From Lapidilactobacillus bayanensis (lineage in GTDB: Bacteria > Bacillota > Bacilli > Lactobacillales > Lactobacillaceae), in assembly GCF_003946695.1 (NCBI RefSeq), contig NZ_RHOX01000001.1, positions 124,001 through 188,000 on the forward strand: a DNA stretch of 64,000 nucleotides. Reading direction: 5' to 3'. Both the position numbers and the translations under genes were made by a program. Position 1 is the stretch's first letter, and every line of letters begins with the position of its first letter. This document shows, piece after piece, positions 9,496 to 17,163 of this stretch. The notes beneath the pieces were generated by a model. That model was not told where the DNA came from, did no database searches, and saw nothing but the letters and a program-made list of their open reading frames with translations.

Positions 9496-10496
9496 TTGAT
9501 GATTTCTCCTTTCGTTTGCGCCAGTTTAGTGACCGCAGTTGGGAATTTAATACCTAAAGTTTGTGCCGTTTTTTCATTCAATACGTTGTGACCCTTGCTT
9601 ACATAAGCGAGGGGATAGTTAGCCGGATTGCGACCTTTAAGAACTTGACCGGCCATTTGTCCAGCGACTTTTCCTAAATCAAATTGGGTGATCGCGTATG
9701 CTGCTAATGCACCATCCTTGACCATCGTGTCGGCTGAGGCAAAGACGGGCTTTTTGGCAACGTTCGTGACATTGATTAAGGTTTTCATTGCCGTTGCCAC
9801 GTTGTTGTCTTGTGGGGCATAGACGGCATCCACATGCTGAACCATTTGTTGAGCGACTTGTTGCATATCGTTGGTGGTACTAATGGTGTACAACTTTGGC
9901 GTTAAGCCAGCTTGTGTTACCAATTTAGCGAAATTCTTCGCGTTGTACTCGCCACCATGATCACTTGATGAATAAATAATGCCGATTGTTTTGGCTTGAG
10001 GAACAACTTGCTGCAATAATTGTAGTTGCTTATCTAACGGTGCATCACCAGAAGTACCTGTGATATTGCCGCCAGGATGCTGATCGGTTTTGATCAATTT
10101 AGCACCAACTGGATCTGTAATTCCTGCTAAAATCACTGGTGTTTTACCATTAGCAGCATTGGCGCAGGCTTGGGCAGCCGGGGTGGCAATCGCGGCCATC
10201 AAGTCAACTTTTTCGTCAATAAACTTAGTACTCATTGTTTTTAAGTTACTTTGGTCACCTTGCGCGTTTTGGAAATCAAGTTTGACTGTCTTGCCAGCAA
10301 TAAAACCTTCTGCTTTCAAGCCAGCAACAACGCCGCGATGGATTTCATCTAAAGCAGGGTGTGTTAGCGGCTGTAAAATACCGACCGTGGGAATTTTTTT
10401 GGTAACAGGTGAAGCAGGCTGGTTTTTATCAGTCACAATAAAAGCAGCAATTAGAAAAATCACCAGGGCACTAATAAAGGCAATCATTCGTTTCAT
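9492..10496 (-). CDS. ABC importer substrate-binding protein (TrpX-type)
   Basis: A 334-residue extracellular binding protein of the PF04392 family; lactobacillar members are usually annotated as tryptophan binding (TrpX). Residues 1-21 form a hydrophobic signal or anchor segment. There is no lipobox Cys after it, so the protein is either secreted or held by this helix, which is odd for a Gram-positive binding protein. The two-lobe pattern is visible (PTVGILQPLTHPALDEIHRG; ILAGITDPVGAKL; IGIIYSSSD; KPVFASADTMVKDGALA). First gene of a three-gene leftward operon with a long regulated leader. Confidence 0.85.
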   Translation of the reverse strand: MKRMIAFISALVIFLIAAFIVTDKNQPASPVTKKIPTVGILQPLTHPALDEIHRGVVAGLKAEGFIAGKTVKLDFQNAQGDQSNLKTMSTKFIDEKVDLMAAIATPAAQACANAANGKTPVILAGITDPVGAKLIKTDQHPGGNITGTSGDAPLDKQLQLLQQVVPQAKTIGIIYSSSDHGGEYNAKNFAKLVTQAGLTPKLYTISTTNDMQQVAQQMVQHVDAVYAPQDNNVATAMKTLINVTNVAKKPVFASADTMVKDGALAAYAITQFDLGKVAGQMAGQVLKGRNPANYPLAYVSKGHNVLNEKTAQTLGIKFPTAVTKLAQTKGEIIK

Positions 10497-10540
10497 GTTA
10501 AAGACCTCGTTTTCTTTTTAATTAAATCGGTTACGGAATA

Positions 10541-10577
10541 CAAAAAAGGCAAACCAGCATTTCTGCTAATTTGCCTT
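10541..10577 (-). terminator. Attenuator terminator in the trpX leader
   Basis: Read leftward: AAGGCAAA, inner AGCA/TGCT, then TTTGCCTT and six T. It lies 45 bp before the trpX start and well downstream of the promoter, so it can only act as an attenuator of the importer operon. Confidence 0.8.
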
Positions 10578-10579
10578 AT

Positions 10580-10701
10580 AAACAAGGATAAGCAGAAGTC
10601 TGTTGATGGATGAATTCCATGCAGACTTCTTTGTTTGAGAACACAAAAGTTAGCCAGCACAGATACAAACTGTTTGCCAGATTGTATCCGTGATAGCGGC
10701 A
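10580..10701 (-). promoter_or_regulatory. Leader hairpins between leader peptide and attenuator
   Basis: On the minus strand AGCCAGCA, inside the leader-peptide end, can pair with TGCTGGCT, and CAGATTGTA pairs with TACAATCTG inside it. A second hairpin uses AGAAGTCT/AGACTTCT. The released GCTAACTTT segment could pair, with one bulge, with AAATTAGC in the 5' arm of the terminator, giving an antiterminator. The pairings were read by eye and no energies were calculated. Confidence 0.55.
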
Positions 10702-10761
10702 TTACAATCTGTTCTGCTGGCTTTGCCATGAATGATTAATGTTGTTTAATAACTTTTGCAT
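10702..10761 (-). CDS. Leader peptide with one Trp codon
   Basis: A 19-codon frame, MQKLLNNINHSWQSQQNRL, ending TAA. AAAGGAG lies 10 nt before its ATG. The Trp codon TGG (10726-10728) is codon 12, directly before the AGCCAGCA arm of the first leader hairpin. This is the geometry expected if a ribosome stalled on Trp blocks that arm. The peptide probably has no function as a protein. The call rests on the ribosome-binding site and the layout. Confidence 0.5.
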   Translation of the reverse strand: MQKLLNNINHSWQSQQNRL

Positions 10762-10853
10762 CTCAATCAAACTCCTTTGACGTATTTAAGTATGTGGCGC
10801 GGTTTAATTGACCCAACTCATATTAAACGAAGTACCAACACGCTTACTTGAAA

Positions 10854-10890
10854 TTGACATTAGTATAGCTAATGTCAATTAAACTGTCAA
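10854..10890 (-). promoter_or_regulatory. Promoter and 25-bp palindromic operator of the trpXYZ-type operon
   Basis: Reading leftward: TTGACA (10885-10890), 17-bp spacer, TATACT (10862-10867). A perfect inverted repeat, TTGACATTAG (10854-10863) and CTAATGTCAA (10869-10878) with a 5-bp centre, covers the -10 box, so a dimeric repressor probably binds here. Together with the attenuator this predicts two layers of control. Confidence 0.75.
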
Positions 10891-10927
10891 CATTTTTTTG
10901 AATTCAAATTACCAGTTGACCCTGAGC

Positions 10928-10998
10928 TTGTTTTAAAACTGTTAGATTGTGGCTCTTCATGGCCTATGCTGAATATGTTCTTGTTATAAGTGCTAGGT
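10928..10998 (+). repeat. Truncated left end of an older element B (before B4)
   Basis: AAAACTGTTAGATTGTGGCTCTTC resembles the element B left terminus. The fragment then breaks off and copy B4 begins. See the finding on nested copies. Confidence 0.5.
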
Positions 10999-11498
10999 CC
11001 TAGAATTGTTATGTTGTACTTCTCCGTGCCTACGGGAAATGCGCTGGTGGAACGCTGCAAGCATTGGTTTGAGCCGAATGAAACCTAATTCGTCTCAAAC
11101 GCAAGCTTTGTTCTAAGTGGTAAACCACTAATAACAATTCCGCGGCTGACCGCGATTTTCCTCCGGCACTGATGAAAGAGATATGGTGTGATGTAATAGC
11201 AAATTTTTGCTCCTGAAAATTAGAAGTGATCCACTCACTCGTCAATTTAGTGCCTGCGCAAAGGTTGCAATCTCGCTTGTTTAGTGGTGGAAAATAAATA
11301 CCGCTCAGTAGTGACATTAACGTTGGCAATTTATTGCCTACATTAAGGCTCGCATTTGAGACGATTCGCACTTAAATCGGCTCAAATCGACGCCCACTAC
11401 GTTCCAGCGACAAGTATTTATTTTCCACCACGGCACCCGCACGTTTCATATGCAACCTTTGCGCAAGCGCGAAGAACCACAACAAAACAGTTTTTGTT
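10999..11498 (+). repeat. Palindromic element B, copy B4
   Basis: CCTAGAATTGTTATGTTG at the left and CAACAAAACAGTTTTTG at the right. Left hairpin 1 is GTTTGAG-C-CGAAT..ATTCG-T-CTCAAAC and hairpin 2 TAAGTGGTAAACCACTAA. Right-half stem is GTGGAAAATAAATAC/GTATTTATTTTCCAC with hairpins GTTGGCAATTTATTGCC..AAC and a TTTGAGACGA-type arm. A further right-end fragment continues to about 11610. No gene lies in this gap apart from the trpX leader. Confidence 0.82.
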
Positions 11499-11499
11499 T

Positions 11500-11610
11500 C
11501 CACCGTTTTGATTAATTCCAGCACGAGGTATTCTTTCGCCACTACGCCAACGCACATGCTCCATCCGCAACCTTTACGCAAGTGTGAAAAAGCACCACAA
11601 ATAGTTTCAA
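11500..11610 (+). repeat. Right-end fragment of an older element B (after B4)
   Basis: CCAGCACGAGGTATTC, CGCCACTACGCCAACGCACA and GCAACCTTTACGCAAGTGTG follow the order of the right half of element B, but from its middle onward only. Paired with the left fragment at 10928-10998 it looks like one older copy split by B4. Confidence 0.5.
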
Positions 11611-11631
11611 GATAATAAACCATTTTATTTG

Positions 11632-11660
11632 TTTACTTCCTGAAATAGTGGTATATTATA
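11632..11660 (+). promoter_or_regulatory. Probable dnaG-rpoD promoter
   Basis: TTTACT at 11632-11637 and TATTAT at 11654-11659 with a 16-bp spacer. A leader hairpin TGGGCTGA/TGTTCGGCCCA (about 11680-11714) without a T run follows before dnaG. Confidence 0.45.
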
Positions 11661-11741
11661 ACTTGCGAAATTATGTAGATTGGGCTGACTTTGGGTATCT
11701 CACTGTTCGGCCCATTTCTTGCTTATTGACAGTGAAAGGAA

Positions 11742-13574
11742 GTGATTACCATCGCTGGAAGAATTCCTGAAGCATTCATTGAGGAAGTGCGGCAAAAGAC
11801 TAACATTGTTGATGTTGTCAGTCAGTATGTTCAGCTGAAAAAGCAAGGAAAAAATTTATTCGGGCTTTGTCCCTTTCATGAAGAAAAGACGCCTTCATTT
11901 TCAGTAACGGAAAACAAACAAATTTTCAACTGTTTTAGCTGTCATCGTGGTGGTAATGTCTTCAAATTCATCATGGAGATTGAAGATGTTTCCTTTCCTG
12001 AAGCGGTGCTCAAAGTTGCTAAATTCAGTGACATTGCACTGCCGCAAGATCTCGCCACGCAAGAAGAGACTGGGGAACAATCACAAGCACAACAATTGCG
12101 GCAACTTTATCAAGATGTGCAAGTTTTGTATACGCACATTTTGTTAAAAACCGAGATTGGCGAGCCAGCTCTTAATTATTTGCAGAAACGTCAATTGGAT
12201 GAAGCTGCAATTAATGAATTTGGAATAGGTTTTGCACCTGACCAAAACAATTTATTGCTGAATTTTTTGAAGACGCGTCATGTCTCACGAGAATTAATGG
12301 TTCGCTCTGGTTTATTTGCACAACGGCAAGATGGTCAATTAATTGATCGTTTTCGCAATCGGGTAATGTTTCCTATCTGGGATCAATCTGGACGGGTGAT
12401 TGCTTTTTCCGGGCGGCTACTTGTTAAATCAGAAAATGAACCGAAGTATTTAAATTCACCAGAAACTGAAATTTTCCAAAAACGCGATGTCTTATATCAT
12501 TTCTCTCAAGCTAAACGTAATATTCACCAAACGAAAACGGCATATCTGTTTGAAGGCTTCATGGATGTGATTAGTGCCTATCGTGCTGGTATTACCAATG
12601 GCATTGCCTCGATGGGAACTAGTTTAACCACTGATCAATTATATTTGTTATCGCGGGCGGCACAACGACTGATTATCTGTTACGATGGAGATGAACCTGG
12701 TCAAAACGCAATTGCAGATGCCTTGAAGTTGGTTAAGGATCGTTCCTTTGAGGTGGGGGTCGTCATGTTACCAGATGGCAAGGACCCGGATGAGTATGTT
12801 AAAGCATATGGAGCTCAAGCACTTCAAGATCAATTAGAGAATCACGTCATGACGCCAATTGCCTTTGCACTACAGCGATTAGCTCACCAATATAATTTCT
12901 CGGTTGATAGTGAGCGGTTAGCTTATGTCCAGAATGCTTTGCAAACTTTGGTTACTGTTGAATCAACCGTTGAACAAGATTTGTACTTACATCAGGTTGC
13001 TGATCAAGCGAATGTGGACTTAACGGCATTAAAAGCCGAGTTCATTAACGCCAATCGACAATATCAACGTAAGCAACGTGCTGAAAAGCGCCAAACTCGT
13101 TTGACAACTCAGCAGACAACTACAGCACCGTCACCGGTATTTAATGTGGTACTTAATCGGACAGAGATCTCTGAACGGCGCTTGCTTAACTTGGCCATTG
13201 CTGATGAAACGTTATGTCAGCAGCTACTCAATCATGATGGCTTTGCCTTTAACAACCCACAAATTCAAGCCTTATTTGAAAGCTGGCAGGAATTTCTACA
13301 AACTGATAGCCAGCATGATGTGGCCGGCTTTGCCGATTTTTTGACGCCAGAACAACAACCACTGCTCATGGAAATTGAAATGCTAACTTTGCCTGATGAG
13401 ATCAGTGATGATGAAGTAAACGACTATTTACACAACATTCAAACGGCACGGATTAATCAACGTTTGCAAAATGCCCAGCGGCAAGTGAAACGGGCCACAG
13501 AGCAAGGCGATGATGCTGCGGAAATGAAATGGCTAAATGAACTTTTGCAGTTAAAACGTCAATTGAGTCAATAG
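11742..13574 (+). CDS. dnaG: DNA primase
   Basis: Primase of about 607-610 residues that lays RNA primers for replication. The CHC2 zinc finger has C43, H46, C64 and C67 (counted from GTG). The TOPRIM core has the Glu in LFEGFMDV and the DxD in CYDGDEPGQ. The C-terminal part is the DnaB-binding region. Start problem: TGA at 11733-11735 closes the frame, and GTG 11742 is only 1 nt from the AAAGGA ribosome-binding site. ATC 11751 lies 10 nt from AAGGA and would give the family-typical N-terminus M-A-G-R-I-P, so translation probably begins at ATC. Followed by rpoD after 19 bp. Confidence 0.93.
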   Translation: MITIAGRIPEAFIEEVRQKTNIVDVVSQYVQLKKQGKNLFGLCPFHEEKTPSFSVTENKQIFNCFSCHRGGNVFKFIMEIEDVSFPEAVLKVAKFSDIALPQDLATQEETGEQSQAQQLRQLYQDVQVLYTHILLKTEIGEPALNYLQKRQLDEAAINEFGIGFAPDQNNLLLNFLKTRHVSRELMVRSGLFAQRQDGQLIDRFRNRVMFPIWDQSGRVIAFSGRLLVKSENEPKYLNSPETEIFQKRDVLYHFSQAKRNIHQTKTAYLFEGFMDVISAYRAGITNGIASMGTSLTTDQLYLLSRAAQRLIICYDGDEPGQNAIADALKLVKDRSFEVGVVMLPDGKDPDEYVKAYGAQALQDQLENHVMTPIAFALQRLAHQYNFSVDSERLAYVQNALQTLVTVESTVEQDLYLHQVADQANVDLTALKAEFINANRQYQRKQRAEKRQTRLTTQQTTTAPSPVFNVVLNRTEISERRLLNLAIADETLCQQLLNHDGFAFNNPQIQALFESWQEFLQTDSQHDVAGFADFLTPEQQPLLMEIEMLTLPDEISDDEVNDYLHNIQTARINQRLQNAQRQVKRATEQGDDAAEMKWLNELLQLKRQLSQ

Positions 13575-13593
13575 CAATAGGGGGACAATCTAG

Positions 13594-14766
13594 ATGGCAG
13601 AAAAGAAAACAACTGGAAAAGTAACAACGAAAGCAGCAACAAAAAAAGAAAAAACGCTCAAAGAAATGAAGGCTGACGTTAAAAAATTGACGACAGCCGT
13701 TAACACCTTAGTCAAAGAGCATAAATCTGATAAAGAAATTGCTGAAGATGAACTGGTTAGCAAGATTGTTCAACCTTACGAATTGGAAGATCAAGCCGTT
13801 GATGAATTAATGCAGCAACTTGAAGACAAGGGCTATGCCATTGTCGATCAAGACGGTAACCCTAGCGCCCGTTCCTTGAAGAAGGAAAAAGAGGTTAGTA
13901 AGAAATCACTAGCTAATCTTTCTGCACCAACTGGTGTTAAGATCAATGATCCCGTCCGCATGTATTTGAAGGAAATTGGTCGCGTACCCTTATTGAAAGC
14001 TGACCAAGAAGTTGCTTTAGCCTTGCGAATTGAGCAAGGTGACGAAGAAGCTAAACAAGAATTGGCAGAAGCTAACTTACGTTTGGTTGTTTCGATTGCG
14101 AAACGCTACGTTGGTCGGGGGATGCAATTCCTTGATTTAATTCAAGAAGGTAACATGGGCTTAATGAAAGCCGTTGAGAAATTTGATTATCGTAAAGGAT
14201 TCAAATTCTCAACTTATGCTACTTGGTGGATTCGTCAGGCCATTACGCGTGCTATTGCCGATCAAGCTCGAACAATTCGTATTCCTGTTCATATGGTCGA
14301 GACCATTAACAAGTTGATTCGGATTCAGCGGCAATTGTTGCAAGACTTAGGCCGGGAACCAACACCAGAAGAAATTGGCGCCGAGATGGATATGCCAACA
14401 GAAAAGGTACGCGAGATTTTAAAGATTGCTCAAGAGCCAGTTTCTTTGGAAACACCAATTGGTGAAGAGGACGATTCTCATTTAGGTGACTTCATTGAGG
14501 ACCATGATGCAACTAGTCCTGAAGATCATGCTTCATACGAATTGCTCAAAGAACAATTGGAAAGCGTACTTGATACCTTGACCGACCGTGAGGAAAATGT
14601 CTTGCGTTTGCGTTTCGGCCTTGATGATGGTCGAACACGGACACTGGAAGAAGTCGGTAAGGTCTTCGGTGTGACGCGTGAACGAATTCGTCAGATCGAA
14701 GCCAAAGCACTACGTAAATTACGCCATCCTTCACGTTCTAACCAATTGAAAGATTTCTTGGAGTAA
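13594..14766 (+). CDS. rpoD: Housekeeping RNA polymerase sigma factor RpoD
   Basis: A 390-residue primary sigma-70 factor. A Lys-rich N-terminus leads into region 1.1, then [16 protein letters not shown] (1.2). Region 2 contains [19 protein letters not shown] and [19 protein letters not shown] for core binding and -10 recognition. Region 4 has the helix-turn-helix [21 protein letters not shown] for the -35 box. RBS is GGGGGA. Forms the conserved dnaG-rpoD operon and ends at a terminator. TrmK and the Nif3-like gene follow, as in many lactobacilli. Confidence 0.98.
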   Translation: MAEKKTTGKVTTKAATKKEKTLKEMKADVKKLTTAVNTLVKEHKSDKEIAEDELVSKIVQPYELEDQAVDELMQQLEDKGYAIVDQDGNPSARSLKKEKEVSKKSLANLSAPTGVKINDPVRMYLKEIGRVPLLKADQEVALALRIEQGDEEAKQELAEANLRLVVSIAKRYVGRGMQFLDLIQEGNMGLMKAVEKFDYRKGFKFSTYATWWIRQAITRAIADQARTIRIPVHMVETINKLIRIQRQLLQDLGREPTPEEIGAEMDMPTEKVREILKIAQEPVSLETPIGEEDDSHLGDFIEDHDATSPEDHASYELLKEQLESVLDTLTDREENVLRLRFGLDDGRTRTLEEVGKVFGVTRERIRQIEAKALRKLRHPSRSNQLKDFLE

Positions 14767-14788
14767 TTAATTTAAATAACAATATTTT

Positions 14789-14821
14789 AAGCTCAGGATG
14801 TTTTAGTTCTGAGCTTTTTTT
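14789..14821 (+). terminator. Terminator after rpoD
   Basis: AAGCTCAG/CTGAGCTT stem, loop of about 12 nt, then a T run. Confidence 0.85.
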
Positions 14822-14824
14822 GTG

Positions 14825-15041
14825 GCTTCTAAAACTGTTAGGCTGTGGTTCTCCGTACCTACGAGAAATATACTGAAGAACGGTGCGAACTTCGATTTAA
14901 GCCGATTAACAAATCGATTTAAACATGTAGAAGCTAAGACCTAAAGCTATTATGTTGCTATTCTCCGTGCCTACAGAAAATGCGCTGGTGGAACGCTGCG
15001 AGCATTGGTTTGAGCCGAATAAATATCAAATTAACTTCAAA
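14825..15041 (+). repeat. Two truncated left ends of element B in tandem
   Basis: Two successive partial left halves (from about 14829 and 14940) each start near a CTAAAACTGTTA or CTAAAGCTATTATG terminus and run through the first hairpin. Each then stops where the second hairpin should be. The complete copy B5 follows at once. The second fragment is nearly identical to the start of B5 over its first 85 bp or so. Confidence 0.65.
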
Positions 15042-15553
15042 TCCTAGAACTGTTATGTTGCTATTCTCCGTGCCTACGGAAAATGCGCTGGTGGAACGCT
15101 GCGAGCATTGGTTTGAGCCGAATAAAACTCAATTCGTCTCAAACGCAAGCTTTGTTCTAAGTGGTAAACCACTAATAACAATTCCGCGGCTGACCGCGAT
15201 TTCCCTCCGGCACTGACGAAAGAGCGTTAGTGCAACTTAACTGCAAATTTGTGTTTCTAAGAAATTTTGCTTCTAAAAATGGGAGGATATTCAACCACTC
15301 GTCAATTCAGCGCTTGCGCAAAGGTTGCACTCTTGCTTGTTGAGTGAGGGAAAATAAATACCGCTCAGTGGTGAGATTGTAGTAACAGCTTCAGCTGTTA
15401 CTACAAGACCTGTCTTGGAGACAATTTTGCAAAAATTGGCTTCAAGCAGTGTCCACCACGTTCCAGCGAAAGTATTTATTTCCCCTCACGGCACGCGCTG
15501 CACCCCATATCCAACCTTTGTGCAAGCGCGAAGAACCACAACACAACAGTTTT
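15042..15553 (+). repeat. Palindromic element B, copy B5
   Basis: CCTAGAACTGTTATGTTG to CAACACAACAGTTTT. Its right-half second hairpin has 14-bp perfect arms, TTGTAGTAACAGCT and AGCTGTTACTACAA, around a 2-nt centre. Left half as in B4 (GTTTGAG..CTCAAAC). Right stem is GTGAGGGAAAATAAATAC/GTATTTATTTCCCCTCAC. The outer GCGCTTGCGCAAAGGTTG faces CAACCTTTGTGCAAGCGC. Confidence 0.85.
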
Positions 15554-15599
15554 CAGAAACGGCATTTACAAGAAAGTTCGTATTAATCGCCGCGATATT

Positions 15600-15608
15600 T
15601 GCTATAAT
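15600..15608 (+). promoter_or_regulatory. Extended -10 promoter of the trmK-aro operon
   Basis: TGCTATAAT at 15600-15608 is an extended -10 box. No good -35 is seen. It lies 33 bp before the trmK ATG, right after copy B5, and is the only strong promoter found for the nine-gene run. Confidence 0.6.
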
Positions 15609-15640
15609 GGAACAGTATTCAATTAGTCAAGGAGTTCTTA

Positions 15641-16360
15641 ATGGTTAAACTTTCAAAAAGATTACAAGCCGTCGCTGATTTAACGGCGCCTTGGCGACGC
15701 ATCGCTGATATTGGTTCCGATCATGCTCATTTACCACTTTATTTACGTGAGCAAAATAAAATTGAGTTCGCCGTTTGTGGCGAGGTCATTCCTGGCCCTT
15801 ATGAAATTGCTGCCGAACATGTTAAAAACAGTGCTTACGCCAACAATCTGATTGTTCGTCTTGCAGATGGTTTGCAAGCTATCCAGCAAGCGGATCAAGT
15901 TGATTGTGCTGTCATTGCCGGTATGGGTGGTATGTTGATCACGCAGATTTTAGATAGTGGTTTAAAAGAGCTAACTTGGTTAAAGGGGTTGGTTCTACAG
16001 CCTAATCAAAATGCTGATGCTGTCCGCCAGTGGTTAGCTGAACACAGTTGGCAGATTACCGCCGAGAATTTAGTTTTTGACGAGGGTCATTATTATCAAA
16101 TGATGGCGGCTGTTCCAGCACCAGTTAAACAGATTTATTCACCCTTGCAATTATTAATGGGGCCAACAATGTTAACTGCACAAAATGTGCCAGTTGCTTT
16201 CACAAGCTACTGGCAATTCAAGTTGACCCAGAAACAAGGGATTTTAGCGCAATTAAAAACTGCGGCTGAACCACCAGTCGCTAAGATAAGTAAAATGACA
16301 GCCGAAATAGCCTTGATTGAGGAGGGATTAAATGCGACCAACCGTTCAACAAATTATTGA
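15641..16360 (+). CDS. trmK: tRNA (adenine(22)-N1)-methyltransferase
   Basis: A 239-residue SAM-dependent enzyme that methylates N1 of A22 in tRNA. Signature segments: LSKRLQAVADL at the start, IADIGSDHAHLPLYL as the SAM-binding loop and VIAGMGGMLITQIL as the family-specific block, followed by a coiled-coil-like C-terminus. RBS AAGGAG is 6-7 nt upstream. The next gene overlaps its end by 29 bp. The rpoD-trmK-nif3 order is conserved in Firmicutes. Confidence 0.93.
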   Translation: MVKLSKRLQAVADLTAPWRRIADIGSDHAHLPLYLREQNKIEFAVCGEVIPGPYEIAAEHVKNSAYANNLIVRLADGLQAIQQADQVDCAVIAGMGGMLITQILDSGLKELTWLKGLVLQPNQNADAVRQWLAEHSWQITAENLVFDEGHYYQMMAAVPAPVKQIYSPLQLLMGPTMLTAQNVPVAFTSYWQFKLTQKQGILAQLKTAAEPPVAKISKMTAEIALIEEGLNATNRSTNY

Positions 16361-17144
16361 TCAAATTGAAGCGTTCGCACCACCACGCTATGCAGAACAA
16401 CACGATCCCATCGGTTTACAAATCGGTAACCGCGCGCAAATTGTTCATAAGGTTTTGGTAACCTTAGATGTCCGGCCCGAAGTTGTTCAAGAAGCAATTG
16501 ATAATCAGATTGATTTAATTTTGGCGCATCATCCGCTAATGTTTCATCCGGCCCCTCATTTAGATTACAAAGATTCGCAACAAAAAATGTATATGGATTT
16601 GATTCAACAGCGTATTTCTGTTTTTGCAGCGCACACTAATCTCGATGAAACTCCTGGTGGCATGAATGATTGGTTAGCTGAAAAAGTTGGCCTGCGAAAC
16701 ATACGACCATTTAACCCGCGACCTAAAGATTTTACTGAGCCAACTATTTACTTAGGAACAGTGGGTGAGTTGACTGAACCACAGTCGGTTTTAGAATTTG
16801 CTCAAGATTGCAAGACGATTTTCAATGTTTCCGGATTACGTTTAACGACGCACCAACCTGGTCGTCTCGTCAAGCGTGTTGCGATTATCGGCGGTGATGG
16901 CGGCAAATTTTATCGTGAAGCGTTGCTGGCAAAAGCTGATGTTTTAATTACTGGCGACGTTTATTACCATACCGCTCACGAGATGTTAGCAGATGGCTTG
17001 AGTGTGATTGATCCCGGACATCATATTGAGTCGGTAATTGTTGAGAAACTACCACCATTACTTGAACAATGGCAACAACAGCATGATTGGCAATTTGAGA
17101 TTCAAGTTTCCCAAGTTAACACAGACCCATTTCAATTTATTTAA
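16332..17144 (+). CDS. Nif3-like dinuclear-metal protein (YqfO family)
   Basis: A 270-residue Nif3/NGG1p-interacting-factor family protein, often annotated GTP cyclohydrolase 1 type 2; true activity is unclear. Metal ligands seen: H-H in LILAHHPLMF, the D in AAHTNLDETPGG, and H and E in DPGHHIESVIVEKL. It lacks the PII-like insert of the longer B. subtilis YqfO type (about 370 residues), so it is the short form. RBS GGAGGG is inside trmK. Tightly coupled to trmK. Confidence 0.9.
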   Translation: MRPTVQQIIDQIEAFAPPRYAEQHDPIGLQIGNRAQIVHKVLVTLDVRPEVVQEAIDNQIDLILAHHPLMFHPAPHLDYKDSQQKMYMDLIQQRISVFAAHTNLDETPGGMNDWLAEKVGLRNIRPFNPRPKDFTEPTIYLGTVGELTEPQSVLEFAQDCKTIFNVSGLRLTTHQPGRLVKRVAIIGGDGGKFYREALLAKADVLITGDVYYHTAHEMLADGLSVIDPGHHIESVIVEKLPPLLEQWQQQHDWQFEIQVSQVNTDPFQFI

Positions 17145-17163
17145 CAATACTGGAGGCCATCCC

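Noticed and set aside
10493-10729. 78-codon minus-strand frame over the trpX leader
   Set aside because: It spans the leader hairpins and the attenuator terminator, overlaps the trpX start and lacks a ribosome-binding site. The short leader peptide in another frame is better supported.
11372-11623. Longer frames in the right halves of element B (also 7618-7890, 15415-15648, 24905-25261, 38818-39072)
   Set aside because: Frames differ between copies, have no supported starts, and cross stems. No protein family is recognisable.
16992-17163. Earlier start for pepT inside the Nif3-like gene
   Set aside because: The extra residues have no family similarity, and ATG 17164 has GGAGG 7 nt upstream and the standard N-terminus.
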